A stretch of 64,000 nucleotides of DNA from Monodelphis domestica (Eukaryota; Chordata; Mammalia; Didelphimorphia; Didelphidae), in contig NC_077230.1 of assembly GCF_027887165.1 (NCBI RefSeq), forward strand, positions 28,816,351 through 28,880,350, written 5' to 3'. Under the pieces are notes generated by a model. It did not search any database. It was not told the origin of the DNA and saw only the letters and a program-made list of their open reading frames with translations. Positions 46,799-58,100 of the stretch are shown piece by piece; position 1 is the first letter of the stretch, and each line of letters starts with the position of its first letter. The translations under genes were made by a program, and so were the position numbers.

Positions 46799-48792
46799 CT
46801 AGTAGAGGTATTTCTGGGTCAAAGGGTAAGCATAGTTTTATAGCCCTGTGGGTATACTTCCAAATTGTTTGCCCAAAAGTTTCCTACTTCATCAATTATG
46901 CTTATTTTTTCCCTCTTCCCTTCCAGGATTTGTCATTTTTGGTAGGAGTGAGGTGGTATCTCACAGTTCTTTTAATTTACATTTATCTAATCAATAGTGA
47001 ATTAGAACATTTTAATACAAATATAGATAGATTTTATTTCTTCTTCTGAAAACTATAAACTGATCATTTTTCAGTTGGGGAATATTTCTTAGTTTTGTTT
47101 TGCTTCTATATATTTGACTCAGTTCTATGCTCAGTATATATTGAGAAATGAGGCATTTTTATCAGAGACTCTTGATGTAAGTTTTTTATACTACTTCATT
47201 GACTATGGTTCCTTTTAAAACAATATAATTTCCACAATTAACCTTTTAATTAGGTCTATTTTTATCCTTGCTTTGTCTGAGATCATTATAGCCACTCTTG
47301 CCAATTTTATTTCAGTTGAAGCATATTAGATTCTGCTCCAGCCCCTTATTCTCCGACAAAGTTTAATGGATTTTTGGGCATGGTTCCACTTTGCTCTCCA
47401 GAATGTGTGTATCTGATCACAGCTCCTCCAACAGTGTATTAGTATCCCAGTTTTCCCACATAACTTCAACATTCATTATTTTCCTTTTTCTGTCAGGTTA
47501 GCCAGTATGATGTGGGTAAGGTGGTATTCAGTCTTTACTCTGTCTGTGTCTTTTTGTTTCAAGTGTGTCTCTTGAAAATAACTTTTTATTGGATTCTGCT
47601 TTCTAATTCATTCTGCTGCCTAATTCCATTATATGGGCCAGCTCAATCCATTTACATTCATAGTTACGATAACAAACTGTTTATGTCCTTCCCATTTTCT
47701 TCTTTTTTTCTTGTCTATCTCTTTTTTTATCCTACCACTCCTCAAAAATCTGTTTTGATTCCAATAACTCTCTTCCTTAACCTGCTCTCTCTTTTATTAA
47801 CTTGCTTTATCTCTCTTATCTTCTTTCTCTCCTATTTCATATAGATAAGTTAAATTTCTACACACTATTGTATTTTCTTCCCATGCTGAACCAATTCTAA
47901 TGATAGTAAGGTTCAGCATTGCCCAGCAACCCCATCATTTCCCCCTCCATTGTAAAAGCCTTCCTGGTGTATGTCTTTTTATGAGAAAATTTCCCCCATT
48001 CTACCAGTGCATCCCATTTTCTCAACACTTCATAGTTTTTGGAGATCATTTCAATATTATATACTCACATCTATGCTTTCTGTCAATGCCAATCTCTAAA
48101 AATGATGAAATTATTAAAAGTTATACATCTCATCTTTCCATATAGGAATCAAAACAGCTTTCCTTTTGTTGAGTCCATTATGATTACTCTTTTAGGTTTA
48201 CTTTTTTTTCTCTTGAATTTTCTGTTTAAATGTCAAATTTTCTAGTAAGCTCTAGTCTTTTCATCAGCAATTCTTGAAAGACCTCTATTTTATTAAGTAT
48301 TAGTTTTATTGGTTAAGTCATTCTAGTCTGTAATCTTAGGTCCTTTGCCTTTCAGAATATCATATTCCAAAATCTCCACTCCTTTAATATGGAAATCACT
48401 AAATCGTTGGTGATTATGAATGTGGTTCAAAGATGTCTGGAGTATTTTCTTTCTGGGCATTTGAAGTATTTTCTCCTTGAACTTGGAACACTGGAATTCA
48501 CCAATAATATTCTGCAGAGTTTTCATTTTGGGATTTTTTTTTCTGCAGTCAACTGCTTTTCTAATATGGTATTTCATGATTTCTTCCATCTTTTCATTAT
48601 TTTGACTTTGATTCATTTTTATTGTTGTCTTATAAATTAAATAGCTTGCACTTGCCCAGTTCTAATTGTTGAGGTATTATTTTCTTCAATGAGCTTTTGT
48701 ATCTCTTTATGTCCATTTGCCAGTCTTTATTATTAGTTCTCATTCTGAATTTTTTTTTTGCCTCTCTTACATTTGGTCAATTCTGATTGTAA

Positions 48793-48980
48793 ATGGTATT
48801 ATCTATGAGGGATCTAGGTGAATAAAAGCTTTGAGAGCCAAGCCTAAAACCAGAAGTGGCCTCAGCACTTTTTAGATATGTGAACCTAGGCATACCACTT
48901 AACCCCAGACAATGTCCCTCTCCTGTCTTGGAACCAATACATAATATTGATTCTAAGATGGAAGGTAAGGTTTTTTAAAA
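48793..48980 (+). mobile_element. SINE1-type SINE, diverged
   Basis: GAGGGATCTAGGTGAATAAA, GTGGCCTCAGCACTTTTTAG, CCTGTCTTGGAACCAATACA and TAAGATGGAAGGTAAGG follow the family order. Confidence 0.75.
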
Positions 48981-49226
48981 ATGTTATAATATTTAGTCTT
49001 TTTAATGTCTCTTTTACCAAGCTATTAATTCTCTTTTCATATTTTCTTACATCACTGTCATTTCTTTTCCCAATTTTTCTCTACCATCCTTATCTATTTT
49101 TCTAATACTTCCAGGAATTCTTGTTAGGTTTGAGTCCAATGAATATTTTTCTTTGAGACTATTTTCACATTGTCTTCTTTTCAGTTTATGTCTTGGTACT
49201 CTCTGTCACCTCTGCAGTTTTTTAAA

Positions 49227-49744
49227 GTCTGACAAACAGAGAGAAAAATAAAGTCATCTCTTTGACTAATCAGAAGCGAGATAGGGGAGCAAATTATTGG
49301 CCAACTGAAAATCCACATTGGAACCCCAATGTTGAACCAGATTATACAAAACTAAATCAGGCCAAAGAAGTATTATTGACAGCCGTTAGAGCATGCTTTT
49401 ATAGACCAGACTAATTGTCTAAATGTGAAAGCACCAAACAAGAAATAGATGAGACTCCCTCCCAGTTTATGGACAGACTTATTGATGTGGGGAACATATT
49501 TATGCACTTTGACCTATCCAGAAAAAGAGACATTACATAAATATGTAGACAATTCGTTAAGAATTGTTGTTCAGTGATAAAAGACTACTTTAAAACTAGT
49601 TGCCAAAACTGGGACTCTATGGACCTCAAAAAATAGAGGAGAGTAGCAGTCTATGTTTATAAGAGCCATATAAAAAGGTGTGAGGAAAACAGTAAATCAG
49701 TGGAAGACTTACAGAAAGAAATTGAAATGTTAAAAAGAAAACTG
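49227..49744 (+). pseudogene. Endogenous retrovirus gag, capsid part (left half)
   Basis: A degenerate retroviral Gag frame that begins near 49227 and continues to the L1 insertion. Capsid-like landmarks are an ETPSQFMDRLIDVG segment at about 49450-49490, FKTSCQNWDSMDLKK at about 49590-49632, and a Lys/Glu-rich helical end (KSVEDLQKEIEMLKRK) that recalls the charged C-terminal helix of gammaretroviral capsids. Three in-frame stops (about 49412, 49537, 49634) make it a pseudogene. Gag normally builds the virion core and packages RNA. The gammaretrovirus-like assignment is an inference; a class II element is not excluded. Confidence 0.6.
49732..49744. repeat. Left 13-bp target-site duplication of the L1 in gag
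   Basis: AAAAAGAAAACTG here is repeated at 53892-53904. The first-strand nick is inferred on the minus strand at TTTTT/AAC, an L1-endonuclease-type site. Confidence 0.85.
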
Positions 49745-50406
49745 GAGACTTCCAGGTAATCATACCTGCAATCTAGACACCACACGCTTCCTCTCCCCGG
49801 CACCGAATGAAACAGACTACATCAAAGGAGCACAAAAATCAGCTTTGGAGGAACAGAAGGACTCCCCAGTACTCCCCAGTACCCCACAGAGGCGAAGGTA
49901 CTTGGGTTTTGAACATTTCCACACTATAATAAGAAGGAGGAAAAGCTTGTACAGAAACGTGAACTGAGCCGCCCTTCCCTCCCCCACCTCCCCCACCAAA
50001 CCAGAGTGAGCTACCGGAGCACTCACTGCGACAGCAAGTGAGTGGGGAACATCTCTGTCTGGGGGGGCAGTCCAGGGTTCTTGGGATCTGGGGACTGCCA
50101 GGAAAAAAATGTCTCAGGGTGGTTTCACGGGAGAATCCTGCGCTGAGCACAGGGGGCCCAGGGAGCTGTACTTGGGGCAGTTGCGCTGAGCATCTGGGTG
50201 GAGCTAAATACCAGGTGCGGACCATGTGCTGATTATCTGGGCAAAGCTGATCACCTGGGTGGTTGCTCTGAGAACAGAGGCCTGCGCTCTAAGAAACGTC
50301 AGAGGAGGGGAAGAACTAGTCTGAGGCAACCTAAATTTACAGAAAACCCGCCCATATTACCCAGACCCCAGAACAAAAAGGAAAGGGGAATAAAACCACC
50401 AAAGGG
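49745..50406 (+). promoter_or_regulatory. L1 5'UTR (internal promoter region)
   Basis: This is GC-richer than its surroundings and precedes the ORF1 ATG. L1 5'UTRs carry an internal RNA polymerase II promoter (known for the family). No specific factor site could be confirmed here. Confidence 0.6.
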
Positions 50407-51385
50407 ATGGCTCACATTGCCCAAAATCAAGCCTCCAGGAAGAAAGGGAAAAAGGTGACTATTGAAAACTTTAATGGTGGGAGTACCCAAGGAAAAGAAG
50501 AAAATGAGGATGAAATCCAAAAAAAATCAGAACATGCATCCCAAAATGGAAACTATCAACAAGCTCTGGAAGATCTCAAATGGGAACTTACCCAAAAGAT
50601 AGAAACCTGGAAAGAAAAATGGGAGAAAGAGATCAGCAGTCTGACAGATAAGACTGCTCAATTGGAAAAAGAGCTTGAAGCATCCAATAGAAGGGCAGAC
50701 AAAGCTGAAAAGCAAAACCAGTCCCTAACGACCAAATTAAGCAACTCGAAGAAAGTGAGATCATTAAACAGCAAGAATCAATAAAGCAAAGCCAAAAAAA
50801 TTAATGAATTAAAGAAAACATAAAATATCTCACTGAAAAGGTCACTGACTTGGAAAACAGAGTAAGAAGAGACAACCTCCAAATTATCAGTCTCCCAGAA
50901 AAACCAGAGATAAACAATAAACTCGATGTTATTCTACAGGAGATTATAAAAGAAAATTGCCCACACTTTCTGGAGCAAGGAGGCAAAATAGAAATAGAAA
51001 GGGTTCATAGAACACCCTCTATACTAAATCCCCAAAAAACAACCCCTAGGAATGTAATTGCCAAATTCAAGAGCTTCCAAGAAAAGGAGAAAATCCTACA
51101 AGAAGCCAAGAAGAGGAGCTTCAGATATAGGGGGACTCCCATAAGGATCACACATGACTTAGCGGCTAACACACTAAGAGACTGGAAGCATGGAACATGA
51201 TATGTAGAAAGGCAAGAGAGCTGGGTCTCCAACCAAGAATCAACTACCCAGCAAAACTGACTATATACTTCCAGGGGAAAGTATGGGCATTCAACAAAAT
51301 AGAAGATTTCCAAGCATTTGCTAAGAAAAGACCAGAACTTAGTGGAAAATTTGATATCCAAGCACAGAAAGCAAGAGAAACATGA
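50407..51385 (+). pseudogene. L1 ORF1, frameshifted
   Basis: It starts at ATG 50407 with a Lys/Gln/Gly-rich N-terminus, then a Glu/Lys-rich coiled coil (about 50500-50860), the RNA-recognition-like block NRVRRDNLQIISLPEKPE at about 50855-50905, and the C-terminal domain with RVHRTPSILNP and YRGTPIRITHDLAA. At least two frame changes disrupt it: one near 50735-50850, with a stop at 50782-50784, and another near 51190-51200. ORF1p trimers coat L1 RNA as a nucleic-acid chaperone. This copy would not make a complete protein. Confidence 0.85.
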
Positions 51386-52080
51386 AAAGGTAAATATGAA
51401 AGAAAGGGAAAAGGAGATAAATCTTATCTTTTTCTTTAAGTCAAACTCTCTTTTATAAGGACTACATTTACATCAAATTATATATATATTACTATGTGGG
51501 GAAAATGTTTTGTGTAACTCTCAAAAATTGTATGTATCATAAGAGTAGTTAGAAGAAACATGCAGAGGGAAAGATTGGGGCATTAAGAAGATTTGGGGAA
51601 AGTGGGAGCAAAGAAAGGAAAAAGGAAAGGGTGGAACCACTGATAATACTAAGATTTACTTCAAGAAATTGGGGGGGGGGACTTAATAGAATAATCTTTC
51701 CCATATAAAGATACACATGGGAAGGGGAGGGGAAGAACCCTCATATGAGAAGGAGAGGAAGAGAGCATGAAGTGGAATTACTTAAACCTTACTCTCAGTG
51801 AAAACAAATCTAAGAGGGAAGAACGTCTAGATCCAGTGGGATCCTGAATTCTATCTCATCCAACAGGGCAAGAAAGAAAAGAAAATTAAGGAGGGGGTTG
51901 GGGGAGGGAGTATAAAAAGAAAGGGAAGGAGAGGGGGGAGGAGAAGGGAGCATAAAAAGGGAGGGGCTAGAATGGGAAGCATATCAAGGGAGGGGACTAG
52001 GGGGACTGACCTAAAGTAAATCACTGGTTCAAAAGGAGATAGCTAAAGAATAAAGGTTAGAACTAAGGAAAGATATCAAA
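51386..52080 (+). other. L1 inter-ORF spacer, A/G-rich
   Basis: The spacer holds G-runs at 51671-51680, 51723-51731 and throughout about 51890-51990, capable in principle of G-quadruplexes on the element strand. It aligns at its right end with the spacer of the intact L1 at 15563-15800. Confidence 0.75.
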
Positions 52081-53527
52081 ATGCCAGTGAATCCACAAAT
52101 GACAATCATAACTTTGAACGTGAATGGGATGAACTCACCCATAAAATGTAGCCAAATAGCAGATTGGATTAGAACTCAAAACCCTACCATTTGTTGTCTT
52201 CAAGAAACACATATGAGGCGGGTTGACACTCACAAGGTTAGAATTAAAGGTTGGAGTAAGAACTTTTGGGCCTCAACTGATAGAAAGAAGGCAGGAGTTG
52301 CAATCATGATATCTGACAAAGCCAAAGCAAAAATAGACCTGATCAAAAGGGATAGGGAAGGTAAATATATTCTGTTAAAAGGGAGTGTAGACAATGAGGA
52401 AATATCACTAATCAACATGTATGCACCAAATGGTATAGCATCCAAACTTTTTCAGATCACAAGGCAATAAAAATATTGATCGGTAAGGGTACATGGAAAG
52501 CCAAATCAAAAATTAATTGGAAATTAAATAATATGATACTCCACAATCGATTAGTTATAGAAGAAATCATAGAAACAATTAATAATTTTGTTGAGGAAAA
52601 TGACAATAGCGAGATATCCTTTCAAACCTTATGGGATGCAGCCAAGGCAGTACATAGAGGAAAATTCCTATCCCTGAGATCATATATTAACAAATTAGGG
52701 AGGACAGAGATCAAGGAATTGGAAATGCAAATCAAAAAACTTGAAAGCAATCGAATTAAAAATCCCCAGAAGAAAACCAAACTAGAGATCCTAAAAATTA
52801 AGGGAGAAATTAATAAAATCGAAAGTGACAGAACTATTGAGCTAATAAACAAGACTAGAAGCTGGTACTTTGAAAAAAACAGACAAATTAGACAAAGTAC
52901 TAGTGAATCTAATTTTAAAAAGGAAAGAAGAAAGGCAAATTAACAGCATCAAGGATGAAAAGGGGGATCTCACCTCCAATGAAGAGGAAATTAAGGCAAT
53001 CATCAAAAACATCAAAAACAACTCTGAGGTATCACCTCACACCTAGCAGATTGGCTAACATGACAGCTATGGAAAGTAATGAATGCTGGAGGGGATGTGG
53101 CAAAGTAGGGACACTAATTCATTGCTGGTGGAGTTGTGAATTGATCCAACCATTCTGGAGGGCAATTTGGAACTATGCCCAAAGGGTGATAAAAGACTGT
53201 CTGCCCTTTGATCCAGCTATAGCACTGCTGGGTTTGTACCCCAAAGAGATAATAAGGAAAAATACTTGCATAATAATATTCATAGCTGCACTCTTTGTGG
53301 TGGCCAAAAATTGGAAAATGAGGGGATGCTCATCAATTGGGGAATGGCTGAACAAATTGTGGTATATTTTGGTGATGGAATAATACTATTGTGCTAAAAG
53401 GAATAATAAAGTAGAGGAATTCCATGGAGACTGGAACAACCTCCAGGAAGAGATGCAGAGCGAAAGGAACAGAACCAGGAAAACATTGTACACAGAGACT
53501 GATACATTGTGGTACAATCGAAGGTAA
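52081..53527 (+). pseudogene. L1 ORF2 with endonuclease and reverse-transcriptase deletions
   Basis: It starts at ATG 52081 like the intact ORF2 at 11756-15562. After residue about 123 it jumps near 52454 to the residue-226 region (TCAGATCACAAGGC), losing the D144, N146 and D204 equivalents. Near 53001-53019 it jumps from about residue 411 to about 1099, removing the whole reverse transcriptase. The C-terminal Cys box ([18 protein letters not shown]) is intact at about 53085-53140. A 9-base tandem repeat ATCAAAAAC marks the second junction. A further frameshift lies near 52880. It cannot encode an active enzyme. Confidence 0.9.
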
Positions 53528-53891
53528 TGGACTTCTCCATTAGTGGCAATGCAATGTCTCTGAACAATCTGAAGGGATCTAAAAAATACTATCCACAAGC
53601 AGAGGATAAACTGTGGGAGTAGAAACACCGTGGAAAAGCAACTGCTTGACTACAGGGGTTGAGGGGATATGACTGAGGAGAGACTCTAAATGAACATTCT
53701 AATGCAAATACCAACAATATGGAAATGGGTTCGAGTCAAGAACACATGTGATAACCAGTGGAATTGTGCGTCAGCTATGGGAGAGGGAAAGGTGTTGGGA
53801 GGGGGGGGCAGGAAGGAAAAGAAAATGATCTTTGTTTCCAGTGAATAATGTTTGGAAATGACCAAATAAAATAATGTTTAAAATTAAAAAA

Positions 53892-53904
53892 AAAAAGAAA
53901 ACTG
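53892..53904. repeat. Right 13-bp target-site duplication of the L1 in gag
   Basis: An exact copy of 49732-49744. Its first five A merge with the poly(A) tail. Confidence 0.85.
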
Positions 53905-54285
53905 AAAAATCAGGGAGAGACCATAGCCCCTTTGCGGGAATCCACAGATAAATCAATAACATGCCTTTACTGCGGAAAAAGAGCTCATGTAATGATGATC
54001 TATAAGAACTGGCTACAGGTAAAAAGAAATAATAACAGCTTTAGAAATAATAGCTATAGAAATGACTATAATAATGATCATAGAAATCATAACTTTAGAA
54101 CTGATAGGAATAACTAAAATGACTATAGAAATCAAAATTTTAGAAATAAAAATTATAGAAATAGAAATTGGGAAAATAACTCAAACCAACTAACTTAACA
54201 ACAGTATAACTCAAGTGGAGCTTGTCCAAAAAATACACAGGGTGCTACTGCCTCTCCATGTGGGGCAGAAGGTGGTGCTCCTTAG
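53905..54285 (+). pseudogene. Endogenous retrovirus gag, nucleocapsid part (right half)
   Basis: This continues the frame of 49227-49744 when the duplicated target is counted once. A zinc-knuckle-like CLYCGKRAH sits at 53962-53988; the spacing CX2CX4H is right, but the final Cys expected four residues on is a Tyr. It is followed by an unusual Asn/Arg-rich tail (54025-54180) of RNxNF/YRN-type units with one in-frame stop. The frame ends near 54285 after a Gly/Ala/Ser stretch. Nucleocapsid knuckles normally bind viral RNA; this one is degenerate. Downstream protease or polymerase is not recognisable. Confidence 0.6.
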
Positions 54286-55124
54286 ATTCTATTGCTTTTG
54301 TTGATATTAACCCTTTTTAGTTGTCTCCCCTCCAAATAGTAGCAAAGAAGAAAGAAGGAAGATAGAAGAAGAAATGGATATTTTTAATACAGTACTCCTC
54401 TAATTATGAAATATACACATTTTTAACATTTTTGTTTTTCTTCCCTATAGATGGATCTGTACTATTTTGTTGCAATTTGCTTGTGCCTTTGATTTTCTTC
54501 TCTCATTTTTGTATTTGAAGCATATATAATTGTATTGAAAAGATTTTCTTTTAAATATTTTTGATTTTTGCAGTAAGCTAAGATATCCATTTGCTTAGCA
54601 TAAATATTCATACCCCCAATACTCCAGACTATGGAAACCTGCCATTTATTGATAAATATTATGGGACTGTGACTTATAATTGTGTCTGATTCTGGGATAT
54701 GGGATAAAAAAAAGGAGCACAGACTTTACATAGTGCCATAGAAGCGCAGATTTAACCTGAAAAGTGTCAAAAGGAAACAAATCCATATGGGACTGATGAA
54801 CTTGTACCCCAATATGAAAGGACTTGAACCTAGTGTGAGACTTTAGGTTGTGGCACTTGACATATATTAAGACACAGGACTCCTTGAACCACACTCCTTG
54901 TAAAATACTTTCTATGAAAGTACCTAACAATTGACTATTCTGGCTCCCCTATCCCTGAGAAATGATGAAATATCAGACCAGGGAATGACACTCCCCTTCT
55001 TACACAAAAATCTAGTCCTTTTTTTTCTCTTATACTATAGCAAACTTCCTATAGTCTTGGCTGCAAATGGGTAAGTGAAATATTATTATATTCTGTCCTA
55101 CAGACTTGTGGGATAAGATAAAAA
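54286..55124. other. Unclassified, possibly further provirus remnants
   Basis: AT-rich DNA downstream of gag. A minus-strand frame of 94 codons (54646-54930) shows no domain I recognise. No pol or LTR could be identified. Confidence 0.35.
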
Positions 55125-58100
55125 TTTTCCAGTTTTTTGCCACCACAAAGAGTGCAGCTATGAATATACTTCTACAAGTCTTTTTCCTTATTATCTCTTT
55201 GGGGTACAAACCCAGCAGTGCTATGGCTGGATCAAAGGGCAGACACTTAGTGCCCTTTGGACATAGTTCCAAATTGCCCTCCAGAATGGTTGAATCAATT
55301 CACAACTCCACCAGCAATGAATTAGTGTCCCCACTTTGCCACATCTCCTCCAGCATTCATTACTTTGCTTTGCTGTCATGCTAGCCAATCTGCTAGGTGT
55401 GAGGTGATACCTCTGAGTTGTTTTGATTTTTATCTCTCTGATTAGAAGAGATTTAGAACACTTTTTCATGTGCTTATTAATAGTTTTGATTTCTTTGGCT
55501 GAGAACTGCCTGTTCATGTCCCTTGCCTATTTATCAATTGGAGAACCACTTGATTTTTTTGTGCAATTGATTTAGCTTTTTATAAATTTGAGTAATTAGA
55601 CCTTTGTCAGAGGATTTTTTTTTATGAAAATTGTTTCCCAATTTGTTGCTTCCCTTCTCTTTTTGTTTTTAATTTGATGTAATCAAAATTATTGATTTTA
55701 CATTTTGTGGCTCTTTCTAAGTCTTGCTTGGTTTTCAAATCTTTCCCTTCCCAAAGGTCTGACATGTATACTATTCTGTGCTCACATAATTTACTTAGAG
55801 TTTCCTTCTTTATGTTCAAGTCATTCACCCATTTTGAGTTTATCCTGGTGTAGGGTCTGAGGTGTTGATCCAAATCTAATCTCTCCCACACTGTCTTCCA
55901 ATTTTCCCAGCAGTTTTATTCAAATAGTGGATTTTTGTACCAAAAGTTGGGATCTTTGGGCTTGTCATAGACTGTCTTGCTGAGGTCACTTACCCCAAGT
56001 CTATTCCACTGATCCTCCTTTCTTTCTCTTAGCCAGTATCAAATTGTTTTGATGACCACTGCTTTATAGTGGTCTCACTATACTCTATATTGAGTATATA
56101 CTATACTCAAACTATACAGTTTGAGATCTGGTACTGCAAGGCCAACTTCCTTCGCATCTTTTCCCATTATTTCCCTGGATATCCTTGATCTTTTGTTCTT
56201 CCAAATGAACTTTGTTATGGTTTTTTCTAATTTAGTAAAAATGTTTTTTGGTAGTTCGATGGGTATGGCACTAAATAAGTAAATACATTTGGGTAGGATG
56301 GTCATTTTTATTATGTTAGCTCATCCTGCCCATGAGCAGTTAATGCTTTTCCAATTGTTTAGATCTAGTTTTAATTGTATGGAAAGTGTTTTGTAGTTAT
56401 GTTCATATAGTTCCTGTGTTTATCTCGGCAGATAGATTCCTCAGTATTTTATATTGTCTAGGGTGATTTTATTTTATTTTATTTTTTTAATTTTTATTTG
56501 GTCATTTCCAAACATTATTCATTGGAAACAAAGATCATTTTCTTTTCTTCCCTCCCCACCCTCCAACCACCTCTCCCATATCCCACACGCGATTCCACTG
56601 GGTATCACATGTGTTCTTGATTCAAACCCAGTTCCATGTTGTTTGTATTTGCATTAGAGTGTTCATTCAGAGTCTCTCCTCAGTCATATCCACTCCACCC
56701 CTGTAGTCAAGCAGTTGCTTTTCATCAGTGTTTTTACTCCCACAGTTTATCTTCTACTTGTGGATAGTGTTTTTTAGATCCTTGCAGATTGTTCAGGGAC
56801 ATTGCATTGCCACTAATGGAGAAGTCCATTACCTTCAATTGTACCACAATGTATCAGTCTCTGTGTATAATGTTTTCCTGGTTCTGTTCCTTTCGCTCTG
56901 CATCACTTCCTGGAAGTTGTTCCAGTCTCCATGGAATTCCCCCACTTTATTATTCCTTGGAGCACAATAGTATTCCATCACCAACATATACCACAATTTG
57001 TTCAGCCATTCCCCAATTGAAGGGCATCCCCTCATTTCCAATTTTTGGCCACCACAAAGAGTGCAGCTATGAATATTTCTAGGGTGATTTTAAATGGAAT
57101 TTCTCTTTCTAAATCTTGCTTCTTATATGTGTTGGAGATATATAGAAATGCTGATGACTTATGTGGGTTTATTTTGTATCCTGCAACTTTGCTAAAGTTG
57201 TTGGTTATTTCCACTAGCTTTTTACTTGATTCTCTAGGATTCTTTAAGTAGATCATCATATCATCTGCAAAGAGTGATAGCTTGATCTCCCCCTTGCCTA
57301 TTTTAATACCTTCAATTTCTTTTTCTTCTCTAATTGCTACTACTAGTGTTTCTCGTACAATGTTAAATAATAGAGGTGATAATGGGGATCCTTGTTTCAC
57401 TCCTGATCTTATTGGAAGTGCATCTAGTTTATCCCCATTATAGATGATGTTTGCTGCTCGTTTTTTTTTTTAATATTGTTTATTATTTTTAGGAAAGACC
57501 CTTCTTTTCCTATGTTTTCTAGTGTTTTCAATAGGAATGAGTGTTTTACGTTGTCAAAAGCTTTTTCTGCTTTTATTGAGATAATCATGTGATTTTTGTT
57601 GGTTTGCTTGTTGATATGGTCAATTATGTGAATGGTTTTCCTAATATTGAACCATCCTTGCATTCCTGGTATAAATCCCACTTGATCATAGTGAATAAAT
57701 CTTGTGATGACTTGCTGGAGTCTTTTTGTTAGTATCCTATTTAAGATTTTTGCATCTATGTTCATTAAGGAGATTGGTCTATAGTTTTCTTTCTCTGTTT
57801 TTGACCTGCCTGGCTTTGGAATCAGTACCACATTTGTGTCATAAAAGGAATTTGGTAGAACTCCCTCTTTGCTTATTATGTCAAATAGTTTGTATAATAT
57901 TGGGATTAGTTGTTCTTTGAATGTTTGATAGAATTCACTAGTGAATCCATCAGGCCTTGGGGATTTTTTCTTAGGGAGTTCTTTGATGGCTCGTTCAATT
58001 TCTTTTTCTGATATGGGATTATCTAAGAATTCTATTTCTTCTGTTAATCTAGGCAATTTATATTTTTGTAAATATTCATCCATATCACCTAGATTGCCAT

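Larger units (their letters stand above)
46385..49222 (-). mobile_element. Old rearranged L1 with ORF2 and ORF1 remnants
   Basis: On the minus strand, pieces of ORF2 C-terminus (46385-46460, 46815-47050), ORF2 N-terminal endonuclease (about 47200-47340 and 47540-47680), the inter-ORF spacer (about 47680-48000) and probable ORF1 (about 48340-48790) occur in roughly the right order. A stray block of ORF2 C-terminus (47350-47520) lies out of order. It contains nested copies of L1 3' end and SINE1. Many stops; no function. Confidence 0.7.
49745..53891 (+). mobile_element. L1 with 5'UTR and 3' end but two large ORF2 deletions
   Basis: A 4.1-kb plus-strand L1 inserted in a retroviral gag. In order it has a GC-rich 5'UTR (about 49745-50406), ORF1 with frameshifts, a G-rich spacer, an ORF2 that has lost about residues 124-225 and 412-1098, a 3'UTR with a G-run near 53801-53808, and a poly(A) tail at 53887-53896. 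It is flanked by exact 13-bp duplications. The ends are those of a full-length insertion, so the deletions either preceded insertion (a non-autonomous lineage) or arose later in place. Confidence 0.9.

Noticed and set aside
53000..53030. Spliced L1 RNA as the origin of the ORF2 deletion
   Set aside because: The junctions in the intact relative do not start with GT or end with AG, and there is a 9-bp tandem repeat with microhomology, which favours deletion or template switching.
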